Assembly (NCBI GenBank): GCA_017792445.1
Contig: CP051232.1
Location: 4,611,335-4,675,334, forward strand
Source: Maritimibacter sp.
GTDB lineage: Bacteria; Pseudomonadota; Alphaproteobacteria; Rhodobacterales; Rhodobacteraceae
Direction: 5' to 3'
DNA: 64,000 nucleotides
Below the pieces are notes generated by a model, which saw only the letters and a program-made list of their open reading frames with translations, did no database searches and was not told the DNA's origin. Of the stretch, positions 52,126-61,516 are shown piece by piece. The first letter of the stretch is position 1; each line of letters starts with the position of its first letter. Both the position numbers and the translations under genes were made by a program.

Positions 52126-52850
52126 CCCATCCTTTCGCGCATTTCTAGCGCGTGCAGGCGGCGGCGGCGGATCTCGGTCTGGGTCCGCAGCAGCACCAGC
52201 GCCACGAACAGCAGCACGAACCCGGCAATCGCCACCAGCGCGGGATACCAGAAGACGTCGGCGACGTTCTCTTGCTTGTCCATAGACAGCGAGGCGCCCT
52301 GATGCAGGCCCTGGTTCCAGAAGTTCACCGCGTAACGGCTGAGGATCGCAAAGACCGACCCCACGAGGCACAGGACCGAAGTCAGGTCCGCCGCGGTGTC
52401 CGGATTCTCGATCGCGGCCCACAAAGCCATGTAGCCAAGGTAGAACAGGAACAGGATCAGGAAGGACGTCAGCCGCGGGTCCCACGCCCACCACGTGCCC
52501 CACATCGGTTGGCCCCAGATCGCGCCGGTCACCAGCGCGATCAGCGTGAACGTCACGCCCACCGGCGCCGCGGCCTTCGCGGCCAGCGCCGAGACGTGGT
52601 GGCGGCGGATGATCCAGACCAGCGAGGTGACCAGCATCATCGCCCACGCGTTGATTGCCATCATCGCGGCGGGGACGTGCAGGTAGAAGATCTTGACGGT
52701 CGATCCCTGCCGATAGTCCTCGGGCGTGAAGAAAAAGCCCCAGATCAGCCCGGTGGCAAGGCACAGGGCGGCTAGGCCCCCGATCCACGGCAAGACCTTT
52801 TGCGAGGTCGTCATGAACTTGACGGGGTTGGCGTATTCCCAGAACGACAT
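52122..52850 (-). CDS. ccmC: Heme exporter/heme-handling protein CcmC
   Basis: A 242-residue six-helix membrane protein that loads heme onto CcmE. The WWD motif is QPMWGTWWAWDPRLTSFLIL, and the flanking heme-ligand histidines are in IFYLHVPAAMMAINAWAMM and NFWNQGLHQGASLS. The ATG at 52850 matches the usual N-terminus (SFWEYANPVKFM). Its stop overlaps ccmD. Upstream on this strand lies an MFS gene rather than ccmB/ccmA, which usually precede ccmC in this group. Confidence 0.95.
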   Translation of the reverse strand: MSFWEYANPVKFMTTSQKVLPWIGGLAALCLATGLIWGFFFTPEDYRQGSTVKIFYLHVPAAMMAINAWAMMLVTSLVWIIRRHHVSALAAKAAAPVGVTFTLIALVTGAIWGQPMWGTWWAWDPRLTSFLILFLFYLGYMALWAAIENPDTAADLTSVLCLVGSVFAILSRYAVNFWNQGLHQGASLSMDKQENVADVFWYPALVAIAGFVLLFVALVLLRTQTEIRRRRLHALEMRERMG

Positions 52851-52943
52851 GGTGGAAGGATTACTGACCTTCCCGGTGCGCAACAAGCCCCAGCGGCATG
52901 TGCCGCCGCGGCCTGCGGTCACATCCTCGCGGGATGTCGCGGC

Positions 52944-54134
52944 TCAGAAGGCCGCGGCGCGCTGCGCCCGGATCAGCCGCGGCAGGGTCGAGGCGGCCAA
53001 AAGCGCCGCCATCACCGCGCACGAGGCGATGATCGCCAGCATCGGCACCGCCGTTCCGTCGAAGAACAGGCCCGACACCACGATCATCAGGCCACCCGTC
53101 ACCATCTGCAACGTCCCGCCCAGCGAGGCGGCGAGACCCGCGATCTTGCCGTGCGCGTCCAGCGCCATCACCGACACGGTCGGGATCACCAGCCCGAGGC
53201 CCGCGTTGCCAAGGAACAGGCCGCCCATGATCACCGGCAGCCCGCCGCCCGCCGCGACCAGCGACAGAGTGGTCAGCGAGAAGCACAGGAAGGCGCCCAC
53301 GCCCAGCACGATGACGCGGGTGATGCCGATGCGCTCGGCCAGCGGACCGGCGACCTGCGAGGCGCTGAAGAAGCCGATGGCATTGACCGCGAAGGCCAGC
53401 GAGAAGCCGGTGGGCGACAGGCCGAACTGGTCGACATAGACGAAAGAGGCGCTGGCGAGGAACACGAAGAAGCTTGCCATGCCGAAGCCCGCGATGAAGG
53501 TCAGGCCAAGGAAGGTCGGGTCGCTCAGCAGCGTGCGCAGACCGCGCCCGAGGCTTTTAAGATTGACCGGCACACGCCGTTCCAGAGGCAGCGTCTCGGG
53601 CAGCGCGCGGGCGGTCAGCACCAGCCCCAGCACGCCCACCACCGCGAGGATCGCGAAGATCCCGCGCCAGCCGCCAAGTCCCATCACGGCGCTGCCCGCC
53701 AGCGGCGCCAGCATCGGCGAGACCGAGATCACCAGCATCACCGTCGCCATCAGCCGCGTCGCCTTGGGCCCGGTGTGCATGTCGCGCACGATGGCGCGCG
53801 GCATCACCATGACCACCGCGCCGCCCATCCCTTGCAGGAACCGGCAGGCCACCAGCACCGGCAGCGTCGGCGCCAGCACGCAGCCGACCGAGCCTAGCGC
53901 AAAGATCGTCAGGCCGGTGTACAGCGGGCGTTTCCGCCCCACCTGATCCGCCCACGGGCCATAGACCAGCTGCGACACCCCGAACGCGAGGAAGAAGGCG
54001 GTCAGCGTCAGCTGCGTCCCGCCCGCCGAGGCGTTCAGATCCTCTGCGATGCCGGGCATCGCGGGCAGGTACATATCAATGGCGAACGGGCCGATGGCGG
54101 CCAGCATCCCGAGGATGAGGGCGAAACGGTACAT
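52944..54134 (-). CDS. Bcr/CflA-type multidrug efflux MFS transporter
   Basis: A 396-residue 12-helix major facilitator. The N-terminus FALILGMLAAIGPFAIDMYL PAMPGIAEDL is typical of Bcr/CflA. Motif A-like GVSQLVYGPWADQVGRKRPL joins helices 2 and 3, and motif C-like blocks follow helix 5 (VSPMLAPLAGSAVMGLGGWR). It probably exports drugs by proton antiport. It precedes ccmC by 93 bases on the same strand but is functionally unrelated. Confidence 0.9.
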   Translation of the reverse strand: MYRFALILGMLAAIGPFAIDMYLPAMPGIAEDLNASAGGTQLTLTAFFLAFGVSQLVYGPWADQVGRKRPLYTGLTIFALGSVGCVLAPTLPVLVACRFLQGMGGAVVMVMPRAIVRDMHTGPKATRLMATVMLVISVSPMLAPLAGSAVMGLGGWRGIFAILAVVGVLGLVLTARALPETLPLERRVPVNLKSLGRGLRTLLSDPTFLGLTFIAGFGMASFFVFLASASFVYVDQFGLSPTGFSLAFAVNAIGFFSASQVAGPLAERIGITRVIVLGVGAFLCFSLTTLSLVAAGGGLPVIMGGLFLGNAGLGLVIPTVSVMALDAHGKIAGLAASLGGTLQMVTGGLMIVVSGLFFDGTAVPMLAIIASCAVMAALLAASTLPRLIRAQRAAAF

Positions 54135-54346
54135 GGGGGACTTCCTTGAAACTCGTGAACCCCCTTAGTTTCGGCGGTGCAGCATGGCAAGCAAAATGCA
54201 TGCACACGGCATGTTTTTGACGGTAGCGCTTAATCGACCGTTACCGCGCGCCGTCCGCCGGCCCATCCCCCGCCGTCATTGCCGTTACCGTTGCCTGAGG
54301 CATCGGGATGAGGGTCCAACCTGTCAAAAGCGCAAGCGGCGGCCGC

Positions 54347-56272
54347 TCAGGTCTCGCCGGACCAGCGCCAGCGCCCGTCTGCGGGCAGATGGCCGCCGTC
54401 GGCAGGCTCCGGCTTTGCCTCTTCCTCGCCCGGATGCGCAAGCCTTGGCTCTTCGTCCGGTATCTCCGCCGCCTGCCGCGCCCAAAGCGCGGCATAGCGG
54501 CCGTTCTGCGCCAGCAGGGCGGCGTGGGTGCCCTCTTCGACAATCTCTCCCTTCACCAGCACCACGATGCGGTCCGCATCGGCGATGGTGGACAGCCGGT
54601 GCGCGATGGTCAGGACCGTACGCCCCTCGCCCATCGCTTTCAGCTCGGTCTGGATATCGCGCTCGGTTTCGGTGTCCAGCGCGCTGGTGGCCTCGTCCAG
54701 CAGCAGGATCGGCGGGTTCTTCAGCAGCGTCCGGGCGATGCCGACGCGCTGTTTCTCACCGCCCGACAGCTTCAGCCCGCGTTCGCCCACCTGCGTCTCG
54801 TAGCCTTCCGGCAGCGACAGGATGAAGTCGTGGATCTTCGCCGCCCGCGCGGCGGCCTCGATCTCGTCCCGCGCGGCTTCGGGACGGCCATAGGCGATGT
54901 TGTAGAGGATGGTATCGTTGAACAGCACCGTGTCCTGCGGCACGACGCCGATCTGGGCGTGCAGGCTTTCCTGCGTGACGTCGCGCAGGTCCTGCCCGTC
55001 GATCCGGATCGCGCCGCCGGTGACGTCGTAGAACCTGAACAGTAGCCGCCCGATGGTGGACTTGCCCGAACCGGAAGGGCCGACGATGGCAACCGTCTCG
55101 CCCGCGCCGACGCGGACCGAGACGCCCTTCAGCACCGGCCGCTCGGCGTCGTAGCCGAAACGCACGTCGTCCAGCACCACCTCACCGCCCTTCACCCGAA
55201 GCGGCTTGGCGTCGGGCGCGTCCTTCACCTCGGCGGGCTGCTCCAGCAGGTCGAACATCTCGGCCATGTCCACCAGCGCCTGCCGGATTTCGCGGTACAC
55301 CGTGCCAAGGAAGTTCAGCGGCATGGTGATCTGGATCATGTAGGCGTTGACCATCACGAAGTCGCCGACGGTCAGGCTGCCGTTCTGCACGCCGACGGCG
55401 GCCATCACCATCACGATGACAAGCCCGGCGGTGATCAGCAGCGACTGGCCGAAGTTCAGGAACGCCAGCGAGTACGAGGTCTTCAGCGCCGCCTGTTCGT
55501 AGCCCGCCATCGCGCCGTCATAGCGTTCGGCTTCGCGGCGTTCGGCCCCGAAGTATTTCACCGTCTCGAAGTTCAGAAGGCTGTCGATCGCCTTCTGGTT
55601 CGCGTCGGTGTCCTGATCGTTCATCTGCTTGCGGATCTTCACCCGCCATTCGGTCACCTTGAAGGTGAACCAGATGTAGAGGCCGATGGTGACGAACACG
55701 ACGGCGAGGTACCAAAGGTCGAACACAACGGTGAGCACCACCGCGATCAGCAGCAGTTCCAGCAGCAAGGGCCCGATAGAGAACAGAAGGAACCGCAGCA
55801 GGAACTCGACGCCTTTCACGCCCCGCTCGATGATCCGGCTTAGGCCCCCGGTCTTGCGGGTGATGTGATAACGCAGGCTGAGTGCGTGCATGTGCTGGAA
55901 CGTCTCAAGCGCCAGCTGGCGCAGGGCGCGTTGACCCACGGCGGCGAAGATCACGTCGCGCAACTGCTGGAAGCCCACGTTCATCAGCCGCGCCATGCCA
56001 TAGGCGACGGTCAGGCCCACGGCCCCCATCGCCAGCCACATGTCGGCGCGGTCCGCCTCGCCCGAAAGCGCATCGACGGCGGCCTTGTAGAAGAACGGCG
56101 TGCCCACCGCGATCAACTTGGAAACAAGCAGCGCCAGCAGGGCAAACACCACGCGCCGCTTCACCCAAGGCTGGTCGTCGGGCCAGAGATAGGGGGCAAC
56201 CTTGGCAACCACGTTCAACCCGTTCTTGCGGGCTGCGGGACTGTTCCAATCGGTCATTCTGCTGGGTGGCAT
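54347..56272 (-). CDS. Atm1-type ABC exporter (fused permease-ATPase)
   Basis: A 641-residue half-transporter of the Atm1/HMT1 (ABCB7) group, exporting glutathione-linked sulfur or metal species. The N-terminus is followed by six helices with the conserved QQLRDVIFAAVGQRALRQLA and FHMHALSLRYH-like coupling region (FQHMHALSLRYHITRKTGGL). The nucleotide-binding domain has Walker A GPSGSGKST, signature LSGGEKQR, Walker B ILLLDEATSALD and H-loop TIAHRLST. The ATG at 56272 has AAGGAAG upstream. The acidic C-terminal tail is specific to this protein. Confidence 0.92.
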   Translation of the reverse strand: MPPSRMTDWNSPAARKNGLNVVAKVAPYLWPDDQPWVKRRVVFALLALLVSKLIAVGTPFFYKAAVDALSGEADRADMWLAMGAVGLTVAYGMARLMNVGFQQLRDVIFAAVGQRALRQLALETFQHMHALSLRYHITRKTGGLSRIIERGVKGVEFLLRFLLFSIGPLLLELLLIAVVLTVVFDLWYLAVVFVTIGLYIWFTFKVTEWRVKIRKQMNDQDTDANQKAIDSLLNFETVKYFGAERREAERYDGAMAGYEQAALKTSYSLAFLNFGQSLLITAGLVIVMVMAAVGVQNGSLTVGDFVMVNAYMIQITMPLNFLGTVYREIRQALVDMAEMFDLLEQPAEVKDAPDAKPLRVKGGEVVLDDVRFGYDAERPVLKGVSVRVGAGETVAIVGPSGSGKSTIGRLLFRFYDVTGGAIRIDGQDLRDVTQESLHAQIGVVPQDTVLFNDTILYNIAYGRPEAARDEIEAAARAAKIHDFILSLPEGYETQVGERGLKLSGGEKQRVGIARTLLKNPPILLLDEATSALDTETERDIQTELKAMGEGRTVLTIAHRLSTIADADRIVVLVKGEIVEEGTHAALLAQNGRYAALWARQAAEIPDEEPRLAHPGEEEAKPEPADGGHLPADGRWRWSGET

Positions 56273-56383
56273 CGGGCTTCCTTGACAGACGCGCCCACTA
56301 CCTAGGCATCCGCTTCAGGATTGACCAGCCCGCAGAGAGACACAGACGTCTCTCTCGGTCCGCACCGACATGGCGCACCGGCG

Positions 56384-58246
56384 CTATTCGGGGATCGCGA
56401 AGACCTGTCCCGGATAGATCCAGTGCGGGTCGCGGATACGCTCTTTGTTGGCCTCGAACACGCGGACATACAGCATGCCGTCGCCGTAGCGCTTGGACGC
56501 GATGCCCCAAAGCGTATTACCCGGCTGGACGGTCAGAAGTTCCGGCCGCGGCGCATCCGCGTCGCCGCCGCTGCGCGAGGTTTCCAGCGCCGCAAGAAGC
56601 TCGGGCTCTTCGCGCTTGAACGGCGTCTCGACCCGCGACACGACCGCGCCCTCGGCGTCCAGTTCGTCGACGCGCAGCGTGTAGATGCCGGTGTCGATGT
56701 CGGGCAGATCCATGGTCCATTGGCCGTCCACACCGATCTCGGTCGTCTTGACCGGGCGGTTGTCGATGTAGACCCGCACGAAGCCGCCGCTGCCGCCCCG
56801 CCCGCCGACGGCGACGTCGCCCTCGGGGTCATAGGTGATGGTGTCGATTTCCACCGTCGGGTTCGGCCGGGTTTCGGCCCCGCCGGATTGCAGCACGCGG
56901 ATGCCGGTGTCGTCGGCCAGCAGCACCGAAGGCGCGGCAGGCACGTCGGGCGCGTTGCCGTTGTCCGGCACCTGCGGAGCTTCCGAGGCGGCGGCCACGT
57001 CGGGCGCGACGATCTCGGGAGCCTCCGGCGCAGAGACGTCGGGCGCCGACGATGCGTCCGCCGTTTCGACTGCCGTTTCGGCCGCCATTTCAGCTGGGGC
57101 GCTGTCCTCGGTCGTTGTGGCCTCTGCCGTGGCTTCCGGCGCTGTCTCTGCGCTGTCCGGCGCGGTGGTGTCGGTTGCCGTGTCGACCGAAGCGGGGTCT
57201 TCCGAGGTCTCGTCCGCCGCCGCCGTCTCGTCGCTGTCGGGCCCCGGCTCTCCGGTCAAACCGTCCGCCAGCGCCTCTACGGCAGCGCCAGCGCCCGCGA
57301 CCACGGTGCCCGCGACGGTGGCGGCGATGTCGCCGCCCTCGCCCTCTGTCTCTGCGGCATCGGCCATGTCGGCGCTGTCGGCGCTGTCTGGCACGTCCGC
57401 GTCCATGTCCTTGGCGGCAGCCGTCTCGGTATCTGCCGCCGTGTCTGCACCCGTGTCTTCAGCCGTGTCCGTTTCGTCTGCCCCCGCCATCTCGACCGCA
57501 TCCGGTGCGGTGTCGCCGTCGGTGGAGACCTCGGCCACATCGGCAGGCGGCGTGGTGGCGACGTCGGGCTCGACGCCTTCCGGCGCCTCTGCCACCGGTT
57601 CGTCGGGTGCGGTGGTGTCCGGGGTATCAGAGACAACGACGTCCGGCGCTGCGTCAGTCGCCGCGCCTTCGGGCAGGCCCGCCACTTCGGGCGCGGCGCC
57701 CGCAGGGGCGGGTTGCAGGATCACCGTCGCGACCGACGGTACCTTGCCCAACCCTTCGGCTTCCATCTCAAGGCTCATCACGCGCGGGACATCCGCGGGC
57801 GGGACCGAGAACATCGACACGAAGTTGCCGTCCGTCCCGGCTGGCGTCTTCGAGACTTCGACCCCGTCCAGAAGAATGGTCACGTCGGCCTCGGGCGTCG
57901 CGCGGCCCGCGATCAGTGCGTTGCCCTCCGCATCCACGCGGACCACGTCGAAGACCGGCGGTTCCGTTTCCGGGGCTTCCGGCGGCTCTGGCGTTTCGGG
58001 GGCGGTCTCTGTGACCGCCTCGGGCTCGGCGTCCGGCGTCTCGGACGCGGCGGTTTCGTCTACGTCGGGCGTGTCCGCGACCGGTGTGTCGGCGCTCGAC
58101 ACTTCGGCCACGTCCTCGTCGCCTGCGGGCATGTCCGGCGCGACCAGTCGCCAGCCGCCATACCCAAGCGCCCCGGCGATCAACACGACGATCACAGCCC
58201 CCGCCGCACGGCCCCCACCGACCACAGATCCGATACTCGACAGCAT
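56384..58246 (-). CDS. Membrane-anchored LysM protein with long acidic low-complexity region
   Basis: A 620-residue protein. An N-terminal membrane anchor (AAGAVIVVLIAGALGYGGWR) is followed by two Ig-like segments (VVRVDAEGNALIAGRATPEA and VRVYIDNRPVKTTEIGVDGQ). These are separated by roughly 270 residues dominated by Ala, Asp, Glu, Thr and Pro. The protein ends in a C-terminal LysM domain (LLTVQPGNTLWGIASKRYGD to WIYPGQVFAIPE). LysM binds peptidoglycan, so it likely spans from inner membrane to cell wall. The ATG at 58246 has GGAGAG. The low-complexity tract makes it hypervariable. Confidence 0.88.
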   Translation of the reverse strand: MLSSIGSVVGGGRAAGAVIVVLIAGALGYGGWRLVAPDMPAGDEDVAEVSSADTPVADTPDVDETAASETPDAEPEAVTETAPETPEPPEAPETEPPVFDVVRVDAEGNALIAGRATPEADVTILLDGVEVSKTPAGTDGNFVSMFSVPPADVPRVMSLEMEAEGLGKVPSVATVILQPAPAGAAPEVAGLPEGAATDAAPDVVVSDTPDTTAPDEPVAEAPEGVEPDVATTPPADVAEVSTDGDTAPDAVEMAGADETDTAEDTGADTAADTETAAAKDMDADVPDSADSADMADAAETEGEGGDIAATVAGTVVAGAGAAVEALADGLTGEPGPDSDETAAADETSEDPASVDTATDTTAPDSAETAPEATAEATTTEDSAPAEMAAETAVETADASSAPDVSAPEAPEIVAPDVAAASEAPQVPDNGNAPDVPAAPSVLLADDTGIRVLQSGGAETRPNPTVEIDTITYDPEGDVAVGGRGGSGGFVRVYIDNRPVKTTEIGVDGQWTMDLPDIDTGIYTLRVDELDAEGAVVSRVETPFKREEPELLAALETSRSGGDADAPRPELLTVQPGNTLWGIASKRYGDGMLYVRVFEANKERIRDPHWIYPGQVFAIPE

Positions 58247-58347
58247 TTCTCTCTCCAACACCGCCCGGCACCCCCGGCGGGCGGTTGAGCGACTCTACCA
58301 ACCCGGCTATCTGTGGTCAAAACTCATTGCCGCGAGGGCTATATCTG

Positions 58348-58902
58348 GTGTCCGTTCCCCCTTCTGTTTGTGTCTTTTGCGGCTCACGCAACGGCACGAA
58401 ACCCGAATACGTGCAATCCGCCAAAGATCTGGGCCGTTTGATGGCCGAGGAAGGCTGGCGTCTGGTCTATGGCGCGGGCGATGTCGGCCTGATGGGCGCA
58501 GTCTCCCGCGCGGCGCAGGACGCGGGCGGATCGACCTTCGGCGTGATCCCGGTACACCTGCTGGCGCGCGAGATGGCCAAACGCGATCTGGGCAGCTTCA
58601 TCATCACCGAGAACATGCACGAGCGTAAAAAGGTCATGTTCATGAACTCGGACGCGATTGTCGTGCTGCCCGGCGGCGCGGGCTCGCTGGACGAGTTCTT
58701 CGAGGTGCTGACCTGGCGCCAGCTGACGCTGCACGCCAAGCCGATCTACCTTGTCGATGTCGAGGGCTACTGGCAGCCGCTGATCGCCCTGATCGACCAG
58801 ACCATCAACGAGGGCTTCGCCGACAAGTCCTTGCGGGACTTCTACGTGGTGGTCGATACCGTGGACGAACTGGTCGCCGCCCTGCGCGCCGACCTTTCGT
58901 GA
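58348..58902 (+). CDS. LOG-family protein (nucleoside 5'-monophosphate phosphoribohydrolase)
   Basis: A 184-residue Rossmann-like protein of the LOG/YgdH group. It begins PPSVCVFCGSRNGTKPEYVQ and has GWRLVYGAGDVGLMGAVSRA, the active-site block ERKKVMFMNSDAIVVLPGGA, and GSLDEFFEVLTWRQLTLHAK, where the usual GTxxE reads GSLDE. It is expected to release free bases from nucleoside monophosphates (cytokinin activation in plants). The GTG at 58348 has GAGGG about nine bases upstream. Its last 61 bases overlap the 3' end of the convergent rarD-like gene. Confidence 0.9.
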   Translation: MSVPPSVCVFCGSRNGTKPEYVQSAKDLGRLMAEEGWRLVYGAGDVGLMGAVSRAAQDAGGSTFGVIPVHLLAREMAKRDLGSFIITENMHERKKVMFMNSDAIVVLPGGAGSLDEFFEVLTWRQLTLHAKPIYLVDVEGYWQPLIALIDQTINEGFADKSLRDFYVVVDTVDELVAALRADLS

Positions 58903-59783
58903 CGCACCGCCCACACTGAGTAAATCGCCAGCGCCACCCAGATCAGCGGGAAGGCGATGGCGTGCCAGCGGGTGAAGGGCTCGGCGAACAGCACGGTGGC
59001 GACAAGAAACTGAAGGGTCGGGTTCAGGTACTGCACCAGCCCCACCGTCGCCATCGTCACCCGCCGCGAGGCGTAGGAAAACAGGATCAGCGGCACCGCG
59101 GTCAGCGGCCCCGAGACGATCAGCAACAGGCTGTCCGACCAGTCATGCCCGAAGGTGCCAAGGGTCTCGCCCGTCAGGCCGGTCCAGCCCCGCGCATGGA
59201 CGCCCCACAGCCAGACCACGGCCAGCGGCACCAGCAGCAGGACTTCGGCCGAGACCGACACCACGGGCCCCGCGTTCACGTATTTCTTGATGACGCCGTA
59301 GAAGCCGAACAAAAGCGCCAGTCCGATCGAGATCCATGGCGCCGCGCCCAGCCCCCAAGTCAGCACCCCGACCCCCGCCGCGGCCAGCACCACCGCGGCC
59401 GCCTGCGCGGGCTTCAGTGTTTCGCGGTAAAAGACCATCCCCAGCACGACCGATACGAGCGGGAAGATGTAATAGCCCAGCGACGCCTCGGTCACGCGGT
59501 CGATCTGGACGGAATAGATGAACAGCAGCCAGTTGCACGAGATCAGGGTCGCGGCGGCAGCGATGGCGGCCAGGTCCGAAGGCCGCGACAGCAGCGCGCG
59601 GACCTCGTGCAGACGCCGCTGCACCATCAGCACAAGCCCGAAGAACACCAGCGACCAGATGGTCCGGTGCGCCAGCACCTCGAGCGGCGGCACATGGGCC
59701 AGCATCTTGTAGTAGATCGGGACAAGGCCCCACATGATTGACGCGACCGCTACCGCGATCGCGCCTTTCGTTCCGTCCGACAT
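58842..59783 (-). CDS. rarD: RarD-type EamA transporter
   Basis: A 313-residue ten-helix DMT-superfamily protein. The N-terminus GAIAVAVASIMWGLVPIYYK, the ISCNWLLFIYSVQIDRVTEA SLGYYIFP block and GLVQYLNPTLQFLVATVLFA are characteristic of RarD (chloramphenicol-sensitive protein family). Its Ser/Thr-rich C-terminal tail (SARRAATSSSTVSTTT) is encoded by the antisense of the LOG gene's 3' end, an extension absent from most RarD proteins. Substrate unknown. Confidence 0.9.
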   Translation of the reverse strand: MSDGTKGAIAVAVASIMWGLVPIYYKMLAHVPPLEVLAHRTIWSLVFFGLVLMVQRRLHEVRALLSRPSDLAAIAAAATLISCNWLLFIYSVQIDRVTEASLGYYIFPLVSVVLGMVFYRETLKPAQAAAVVLAAAGVGVLTWGLGAAPWISIGLALLFGFYGVIKKYVNAGPVVSVSAEVLLLVPLAVVWLWGVHARGWTGLTGETLGTFGHDWSDSLLLIVSGPLTAVPLILFSYASRRVTMATVGLVQYLNPTLQFLVATVLFAEPFTRWHAIAFPLIWVALAIYSVWAVRHERSARRAATSSSTVSTTT

Positions 59784-59856
59784 CGCATACTCCGTTCCCG
59801 CGCCACAGGCGCCCGGATGGCCGCGATGTCAACCCGTCGACCCTTGTCGGCAGGTC

Positions 59857-60306
59857 TCAGGCGAACTCGGTCGCCAGCATCTGCTCGACCTTGTCGAGCG
59901 GGTGGTTGGTCAGGTCTTTCGGCACTTCGGCGATCACCCGCTGCGAGACCTCCTTGTGCATCTTGTCGCGCAACTCGCCCAGCGTCTTGGGCGCGGCGCA
60001 GATCACAAGACGGTCGAACCGGCCCTTGTGCGCCAGCTTGTACAGGATGTCGGCCAGATCGTCGGCGAAGCGTTCCTTCGCCAGTTCATGCCAATCGGTG
60101 TCGTCCAAGGCCGACCGCTGCCCCGCGCCGTTGTCGGCCATGCGGCCGGGGCGGTTGGCGGATTGCTCGCGATCCGAGGGGTTGTCCTGTTCCTCGATGC
60201 GCACGACATTCAGGTCAAGGTTCACCTCGTCCAGATCGTTGCGCAGAAACAGCGCCTTCTCGCCGTCGGCGATCAGCACCCATGTGCCGTTGCGGATATC
60301 GGTCAT
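59857..60306 (-). CDS. Host attachment family protein
   Basis: About 149 residues matching the host attachment (PF10116-type) family: NGTWVLIADGEKALFLRNDL, then ELAKERFADDLADILYKLAH, RLVICAAPKTLGELRDKMHK and VPKDLTNHPLDKVEQML. The fold resembles archaeal release-factor-like baeRF domains. The family was named from plant-associated bacteria; its true function is uncertain. ATG 60306 is embedded in the stop of the preceding gene (TGATG); a GTG at 60309 is possible. Confidence 0.85.
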   Translation of the reverse strand: MTDIRNGTWVLIADGEKALFLRNDLDEVNLDLNVVRIEEQDNPSDREQSANRPGRMADNGAGQRSALDDTDWHELAKERFADDLADILYKLAHKGRFDRLVICAAPKTLGELRDKMHKEVSQRVIAEVPKDLTNHPLDKVEQMLATEFA

Positions 60307-60536
60307 CACACCTTCTCCTTGTCGCCGCTGCCGTTCTGGTCCTGTGCCAGCGGGCGGGTGTTGCCCGCCGAGGTCTCGTCGTACCGCTTGCCTTCGTCGC
60401 GGGTGCCGACCTTGCGCTGGATCTCGCCACCGTTGCGGCCTTGACCGGACGGGGCCGGGTCCATGTCTTCGGGCTTCTGGCCGAGGATTTCCTCGGTCTC
60501 GCGGTGCCCGTCATTGGATCTTGCACGCTCTGCCAT
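60306..60536 (-). CDS. Small hydrophilic hypothetical protein
   Basis: A 76-residue, strongly charged, probably disordered protein (MAERARSNDGHRETEEILGQ ... GSGDKEKV) with no hydrophobic core. GGAGGA precedes the ATG at 60536. It is translationally coupled to the host attachment protein by a one-base overlap, so the two probably act together. No family known to me. Confidence 0.68.
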   Translation of the reverse strand: MAERARSNDGHRETEEILGQKPEDMDPAPSGQGRNGGEIQRKVGTRDEGKRYDETSAGNTRPLAQDQNGSGDKEKV

Positions 60537-60604
60537 ATCGGTTCCTCCTTTGCTTTGAGGACCAACGCAGCGGCTGCGGGACGTGTTCCATAGCGGGCCG
60601 CGCA

Positions 60605-61516
60605 TCAGGCGCGATGCAGCCGATCCACGTCCGGCTGTGCGGCCTTCCGCGCCCAGTCGCGGAACAGGCGCACCTTCGGGTCCTCCCAACGTGACCGCTC
60701 TCCCACGAGACAGACGTCGCCATAGCTGGCCTTACAGGCCAGGTCCGGGAACGGCGCCACAAGCGCGCCCGTTTCAAGCTCGTCGCGGCATAGAACGAGG
60801 TCCGCCATCACCACCCCTGCCCCCATCACCGCCGCCTTCACCGCCATGTCGAGGTTCGGAAAGGTGTCGCCTGACGTCTCGGACACGCCTTTCACCGGGT
60901 AGGTCGCCAGCCAGTCACGCCAGTCGGTGCGGCGGGGGGTGTCGTGCAGAAGCGTAGCGTCGGCCAGCCCCTCCGGCCCCGAGGCACGCAGGCTTTCCGC
61001 CATCGCGGGGGTGCAGATGGGCGTCATCAACACCGGAAACACCGTCTCGACCGCGATACGGGCGTCGTTGCGCGGCCACTTCGAGACCGAAAAGCCGATG
61101 TCGTACTCGGTATTGTCGAACCCCGACAACGTGTGGAAATCGGTGGTCAGCCTGACGCGGATGTCCGGGTGGCAGGTGCGGAAGTCATCCAGCCGCGGCA
61201 TCAGCCACCGCAATGATGTGGCGGGCGGGCACAGGATGCGAAGCTCCTGCGCGTCCCGGGATATGCGTTCCACCCCCAAGACGATGTCCCGGAAAGCGCG
61301 TTCCAGCACCGGCTGCAGGTTCCGCCCCGCTTCGGTCAGCGCGACGCCCTTCGCGTGGCGGCGGAACAGCTGCACGCCAAGATGATCCTCCAGCAGCTTG
61401 ATATGCCGGCTGACCGCGCCGCGGGTGACGTGCAGTTCCTCGGCGGCGGCGATGTAGCCTTCGTGGCGGGCGGCGGCCTCGAAGGCGCGAAGGGCGTTCA
61501 GCGGTGGCAGGCGCAT
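60605..61516 (-). CDS. LysR-family transcriptional regulator (GcvA-like)
   Basis: A 303-residue LTTR. The N-terminal winged HTH is NALRAFEAAARHEGYIAAAE ELHVTRGAVSRHIKLLEDHL, followed by the effector-binding domain with GAGVVMADLVLCRDELETGA. The RLPPLNALRAFEAAAR opening is typical of the GcvA/AmpR subgroup. It is divergent from the small gene at 61633, which it may regulate together with itself. No metabolic gene next to it suggests an effector. Confidence 0.92.
   Translation of the reverse strand: MRLPPLNALRAFEAAARHEGYIAAAEELHVTRGAVSRHIKLLEDHLGVQLFRRHAKGVALTEAGRNLQPVLERAFRDIVLGVERISRDAQELRILCPPATSLRWLMPRLDDFRTCHPDIRVRLTTDFHTLSGFDNTEYDIGFSVSKWPRNDARIAVETVFPVLMTPICTPAMAESLRASGPEGLADATLLHDTPRRTDWRDWLATYPVKGVSETSGDTFPNLDMAVKAAVMGAGVVMADLVLCRDELETGALVAPFPDLACKASYGDVCLVGERSRWEDPKVRLFRDWARKAAQPDVDRLHRA

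Noticed and set aside
56321..58628. Two long plus-strand open frames (655 and 597 codons) opposite the LysM gene.
   Set aside because: They mirror the low-complexity linker of the LysM protein. The minus-strand frame has a membrane anchor, Ig-like segments, LysM and a ribosome-binding site.
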